NCBI RefSeq assembly: GCF_014196055.1
Contig: NZ_JACICY010000006.1
Location: forward strand, 1-64,000
Direction: 5' to 3'
Length of the DNA stretch: 64,000 bases
Source of the DNA: Novosphingobium hassiacum
GTDB lineage: Bacteria > Pseudomonadota > Alphaproteobacteria > Sphingomonadales > Sphingomonadaceae
Part shown: positions 60,577-64,000 of the stretch, one piece after another
Layout of the letters: every line of letters begins with the position of its first letter
Position numbering within the stretch: the stretch's first letter is position 1
The notes under the pieces: model-generated
What the model saw: the letters and a program-made list of their open reading frames with translations, nothing else
The model's database searches: none
Told to the model about the DNA's origin: nothing
Position numbers and translations under genes: made by a program

Positions 60577-63500
60577 TTCCCGACGAGTACGAATGGAGCC
60601 CAGGTGGCGGGGTGAGCTCCGCCAGATACGGTCTTGTCTCTCAGAATTGCCAGTTGTGCGCGGCGCAACGCCTCTGCGCGAGTGAGGCCGCTCTGCGCGC
60701 CTTGCAGGGTATCGAGCGTCAAGCGACTGGCGACGTCATCCCGGACCGGCCAGTGCGACAGCAACAACGAACGCGCGCCCGCCGCAACGAACGAACGTGC
60801 GAGACCCGAGAACGTCGGCGCGCTCTCGCCGTCACCCGCGCTTGTGTCGCAGGCGGACAGGATCACCCAGTCTGCATCCAGCCGCAGCTTGGCTATTTCC
60901 GAAGCTGTGAGCAGGCCATCATCCAGATCGCTCGGCGTTTCGGGCGGGGTCATTACTAACGCCGGTTCAACCAGATCGCGGAAGCTTCCTCCGACAAGCC
61001 CATGCGTTGCGAAGGCGATGACGCTGGCCTGTTCGAGCGGGGCCGCTTTGACCGCCGTTTCTGTTGCGTCCGCCCCGATCAGCAATGCTGGCGTTCCCGA
61101 AAAAGCCGTCGCCATGCGGCGCAGTTCATCCGCCGCGCCGGGCAGGCTCGCCAGCTCGCGCAAAGCCCTTACACTGGTATCGCCCGATCGCAGCAATGGA
61201 GCTGCACGCGTAGCGAGTCGGACCGGCGCGCCAAGCGTCGGCGCACCGATGCCCGCGAACGTCGCAGGCCTGCCAGATTTCATTGGTCGCTCGGCCAAGG
61301 GCACTGCGCCAAGCGGCACGGAAACCGCGTGGTCGAGAGCAAGCCAGCGCGTCTGGCGCAATGCACCGGTATCGCTGTCAGCACCCTTGGGCGCTTCACT
61401 GACGAGTGCAGGAAACGGCAAGGCGGCAAGACTGCCGGGTGCGAGGATGCGCAAGTCCGGCGTGCGCCTTATGGCGTTGCGGATCGGCTCGGGAAACAGG
61501 ACCTGATATAGCTCCCAAGCCGCCGTCCGGTCGAACGCCCCTTGCCCACTATTGGCTAGGCCAAGATCGATTGAGCCGCGCAACCGCTTTTCAAGATCAA
61601 GCAATGTGCGCGGCGCAATCGGAGATTGAGCGACAACAGCCGCATCTCGGGTCACCGCCAGCACCACCAGCCCCGCTTCGTCCTGCCCAAAGAGAACCAT
61701 CGCCTGCCCCTTGGCCAAGGCCTTTTGCGTAGCGGTCAGCGAGGCGGGCTCGACCGCCGTCTGCATGGCATAGCCGGGGATCAGCATGCCGAGGCGCTTG
61801 TCCTCTTCGCGGAGCTTGGCATCTACATCGGCAAGTTGGCGATTGATGGCATCGGTCGCGTCCGCTTTACCAGCAGCGACCTGCGCATTGAGAGTACGGC
61901 GCAATCGTGCGCCTTCAGCCGCGAGCGACTGGTAGCGCCGAATTACTTCGGTCGCCTCCCCACCATCGGCGGCGCGAAGCAGCGCAAGGCTGGACATCGC
62001 ACTCTGCAGATCTCCCAGATTGGCCAGCTGCAAGGCTTCAAAGGCTTGAGCGGAATCATTGGCCTGCAGCGCCAGCCGGGCATGCTCAACGAACAGGACG
62101 TGATACTGCTCTGCAAGTCGCGAGACTTCTGCACGCGGTGTCGCTCGGTCGAGCAGGCGTTCTCTCGCAGGGGCCAGAATTTCGCGCGACCGCAGGAGCG
62201 CATTTGCAGGATCGCCCTTGCGAGCGACGATATCCTGCGCAAATACCTGTCCGGCCAATCGGCGGGCGTTGGAACTGAGCGCACGCTTGGTGAAGGCATC
62301 GTTTGCGTGCACAAGCAAGGCCGATGCCTCATCAAGCTTGCCGTTCTCGATATACTCGCGCGCGAGATTGACTTCGGCAAAAAGGATATCGGGGTGCTCG
62401 GGCGATACCGACCGTTCGCGACCAATGCGCACCGCCTTTTCGCGCAGGGCGAGCGACAAGACCTTGTCCCCGCGCCACGCGGCCAGACGCGCAACTTGCC
62501 CGATCGCGATCGCAGCGATGGTCGGGTTGTTCTTGTTGTCGCTCTTTTCAAAAATCTCGGCAGCGCGTTCGTAAAACGGCAACGCCTCTTCCTTGTGACC
62601 TGAATTATCGAGCGCGAAGCCGAGTGCACTGAACGAGAACGCGACATCGGTGTGGTCGGGCGCATAGGCTTTCATCCGCAGCTCAAGCGTTCGTCGGACG
62701 ACGGGGATCGCTTGCGCGTACAGACCGGAATCGTTGAGCGAAGTGCCCAACTGGTTGAGCGTTGCCATGGTCACACGGTGATCTTCGCCAAGGTGCGTTT
62801 CGGCCCAGACTGCCGCCTCGCGCGCCGGTTCGATCGATGACGCCGTATCACCAGACTGGGACAAAAGAGCTGCAAGGCTCAGGCCGAAAATGGCTGGCTG
62901 CTCCAGATCATCACCGGTCAGGTCTGCGTGCGAACGCGCGATCCGCAATGCTTCGCGCACGCGCGGCATTGCCTTGAGCGGTTCGCCCTGACGGAACTCC
63001 ACGAGTGCCATGCCATAGAGCGCGGACGCATATTCGATGCTCTCAGTCCCAGCTGTCTGCGCTGTCAGATCGAGCGCGCGCAACTTGTATCGTGTCGCCT
63101 CTTCAAGCTTGCCCAAGGAGGAATAAAGCGAGCCGATATTGTTGACGAGTTCCGCCCTATCGGGCGTCATCGCATACCTACCAGAGTCCAGCTCAGCCTC
63201 GAGCTTATGGTAAATGCTTAGCGCCTCGTCATAACGATCCAGCCAGAACAATGCGTTTGCGCGACTTGCCTCGGCATAAATCATGTCGAGCCGGTCGATT
63301 CCCTTGGCCTTGCGCGCGCGCGCCAGGATCGCATCAATCTTTGCCAGCGCCTCGGCAGGCTTGCCAGCAGTATCCATGGTTTTGAGCGCCTTGACCTGGT
63401 CGGTCAAGCTCTGCACCGGCGCGCTCTTCACAGGTTCTGCGGCGATCGCACCGCTCGGTACAGCTGCCGCAAGCGCAGCGGCCCAGATCAACCTGCTCAT
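60573..63500 (-). CDS. Secreted TPR-CHAT domain protein
   Basis: The protein has about 975 residues. It starts with a signal peptide (LIWAAALAAAVPSGAIAA); the ATG at 63500 is preceded by GGGGGAAA. Roughly ten tetratricopeptide repeats fill residues 60-500 (for example EALSIYHKLEAEL, GSLYSSLGKLEEATRYKLRAL, ALPFYERAAEIFEKSD). The C-terminal 300 residues form a caspase-like CHAT domain with the catalytic His833 (FATHGLVGG) and Cys884 (LSACDTSAG), both intact. It could be a periplasmic protease steered by its TPR region. Substrate unknown; similar exported TPR-CHAT proteins are common in Proteobacteria. Confidence 0.8.
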   Translation of the reverse strand: MSRLIWAAALAAAVPSGAIAAEPVKSAPVQSLTDQVKALKTMDTAGKPAEALAKIDAILARARKAKGIDRLDMIYAEASRANALFWLDRYDEALSIYHKLEAELDSGRYAMTPDRAELVNNIGSLYSSLGKLEEATRYKLRALDLTAQTAGTESIEYASALYGMALVEFRQGEPLKAMPRVREALRIARSHADLTGDDLEQPAIFGLSLAALLSQSGDTASSIEPAREAAVWAETHLGEDHRVTMATLNQLGTSLNDSGLYAQAIPVVRRTLELRMKAYAPDHTDVAFSFSALGFALDNSGHKEEALPFYERAAEIFEKSDNKNNPTIAAIAIGQVARLAAWRGDKVLSLALREKAVRIGRERSVSPEHPDILFAEVNLAREYIENGKLDEASALLVHANDAFTKRALSSNARRLAGQVFAQDIVARKGDPANALLRSREILAPARERLLDRATPRAEVSRLAEQYHVLFVEHARLALQANDSAQAFEALQLANLGDLQSAMSSLALLRAADGGEATEVIRRYQSLAAEGARLRRTLNAQVAAGKADATDAINRQLADVDAKLREEDKRLGMLIPGYAMQTAVEPASLTATQKALAKGQAMVLFGQDEAGLVVLAVTRDAAVVAQSPIAPRTLLDLEKRLRGSIDLGLANSGQGAFDRTAAWELYQVLFPEPIRNAIRRTPDLRILAPGSLAALPFPALVSEAPKGADSDTGALRQTRWLALDHAVSVPLGAVPLAERPMKSGRPATFAGIGAPTLGAPVRLATRAAPLLRSGDTSVRALRELASLPGAADELRRMATAFSGTPALLIGADATETAVKAAPLEQASVIAFATHGLVGGSFRDLVEPALVMTPPETPSDLDDGLLTASEIAKLRLDADWVILSACDTSAGDGESAPTFSGLARSFVAAGARSLLLSHWPVRDDVASRLTLDTLQGAQSGLTRAEALRRAQLAILRDKTVSGGAHPATWAPFVLVGN

Positions 63501-63583
63501 GCAATTTCCCCCAGCGGCACTACTGCTCACGTAGCACAGGGTTAACCGCAATCGGACGCTATGCCAGTGCTTTTAAGCACATT

Positions 63584-64000
63584 TCACTTCAGCCACCCCG
63601 CTTCGCGATACCACGCCGCCGTCGCGTGCAGTCCCATCTGCGTTTCCACCTGCGGCGTCCAGATCGCGGGCGGTGGCTGGTTGCCCTCGCCTACGCGCCA
63701 GTCGGGGTGGCACATGTAGCCGACGCGGTCCATCGTCAGCTTGGCGCCTTTGCCCCGGAACCGTGCGTCGAGCTTGGCGCCGAGCCGCAGCATTCCGGCG
63801 GGCAGGTTCATTGCCGTGACGCGCTTCCCCACCGCCATGCCTATGGCCCTGGCGATGTCGTTGTGCGTCCAGCCGCCCGGCCTGCCATCGTCGGGTTCGA
63901 AGGTCAGGTGCGTAACATCCTCTCCGCCCGGTATCAGTGTGAGCAAGAGGCGAGCGAGATCGTTCACATGGATGAGCGACGCTTGGCCCTTTGGTGGCAA
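63584..64000 (-). CDS. NAD-dependent epimerase/dehydratase family protein, C-terminal part
   Basis: At least 138 residues of the C-terminal half of an extended SDR protein are visible; the N-terminal half lies beyond the right edge. QASLIHVNDLARLLLTLIPGG is the usual segment after the catalytic site, and GRPGGWTHNDIARAIGMAVGKRVTAMNLPAGMLRL follows the nucleoside-diphosphate-sugar or NmrA-like layout (AIG at an SAM-free helix). The cofactor-binding part is not in view, so the substrate class is open. It ends 84 bp from the CHAT gene's start, on the same strand. Confidence 0.65.
   Translation of the reverse strand: MPPKGQASLIHVNDLARLLLTLIPGGEDVTHLTFEPDDGRPGGWTHNDIARAIGMAVGKRVTAMNLPAGMLRLGAKLDARFRGKGAKLTMDRVGYMCHPDWRVGEGNQPPPAIWTPQVETQMGLHATAAWYREAGWLK

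Noticed and set aside
1-64000. CRISPR arrays, tRNA or rRNA genes, prophage or a complete insertion sequence
   Set aside because: No regular spaced repeats, no cloverleaf-like sequence with CCA-type ends, no rRNA-like stretch and no intact transposase or phage structural gene were seen. Only one transposase fossil was found.

Overview
The window reads as one contiguous piece of chromosome from an alphaproteobacterium of the Sphingomonadaceae, most likely Novosphingobium or a close relative. The evidence is the high GC content, the number of TonB-dependent receptors, the sphingomonad-type DUF6481 and DUF3597 proteins, and the alphaproteobacterial sulfur cluster (cobA, DUF2849, cysI, DUF934, cysH). 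No rRNA, tRNA, CRISPR array or complete mobile element was seen.

The first 37 kb is a catabolic island, and its genes join into one chain. A TTQ aromatic amine dehydrogenase (aauBEDA plus a cytochrome c, 26.9-30.3 kb) would oxidise an aromatic amine such as tryptamine to its aldehyde. An aldehyde dehydrogenase (23.8-25.3 kb) would give indole-3-acetate (IAA). Iac proteins would then convert IAA to catechol; they lie in two blocks, iacR/iacHICD (5.5-9.5 kb, + strand apart from iacR) and iacABEG plus a DUF849 beta-keto acid cleavage enzyme (19.8-23.7 kb, - strand). catBCA and pcaIJFD (30.4-37.2 kb) would take catechol through beta-ketoadipate to succinyl-CoA and acetyl-CoA. Regulators of AraC, MarR and LysR (CatM/BenM) type sit beside the parts they probably control. 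Two sites matching the known CatM/BenM box lie at the pca and cat promoters. The individual enzyme families are seen in the sequence; tryptamine as the physiological substrate is inferred.

Between the two iac blocks is a 10-kb stretch (9.5-19.8 kb) with two TonB-dependent receptors, a second flavin-dependent monooxygenase, a LuxR-type regulator and an exported amidohydrolase. It also carries a fossil of an IS110-type transposase and two copies of a roughly 90-bp promoter-like element whose inverted repeat shows compensatory base changes. The leftmost 5.4 kb holds a GNAT acetyltransferase, a Tat-exported FAD oxidoreductase, a SnoaL-like periplasmic protein, a TetR regulator and a 2-keto-4-pentenoate hydratase-like enzyme.

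From about 37.5 kb the content changes to general functions: a probable Fur-controlled siderophore-receptor operon (receptor, Sel1 protein, PiuC-like hydroxylase), exodeoxyribonuclease III, a HisKA_2 histidine kinase, trmL, a periplasmic aldehyde oxidase (paoABC), a GST, queF, sseA, metC, an MscS channel, the sulfate/sulfite assimilation operon, a large secreted TPR-CHAT protein, and an epimerase cut by the right edge.
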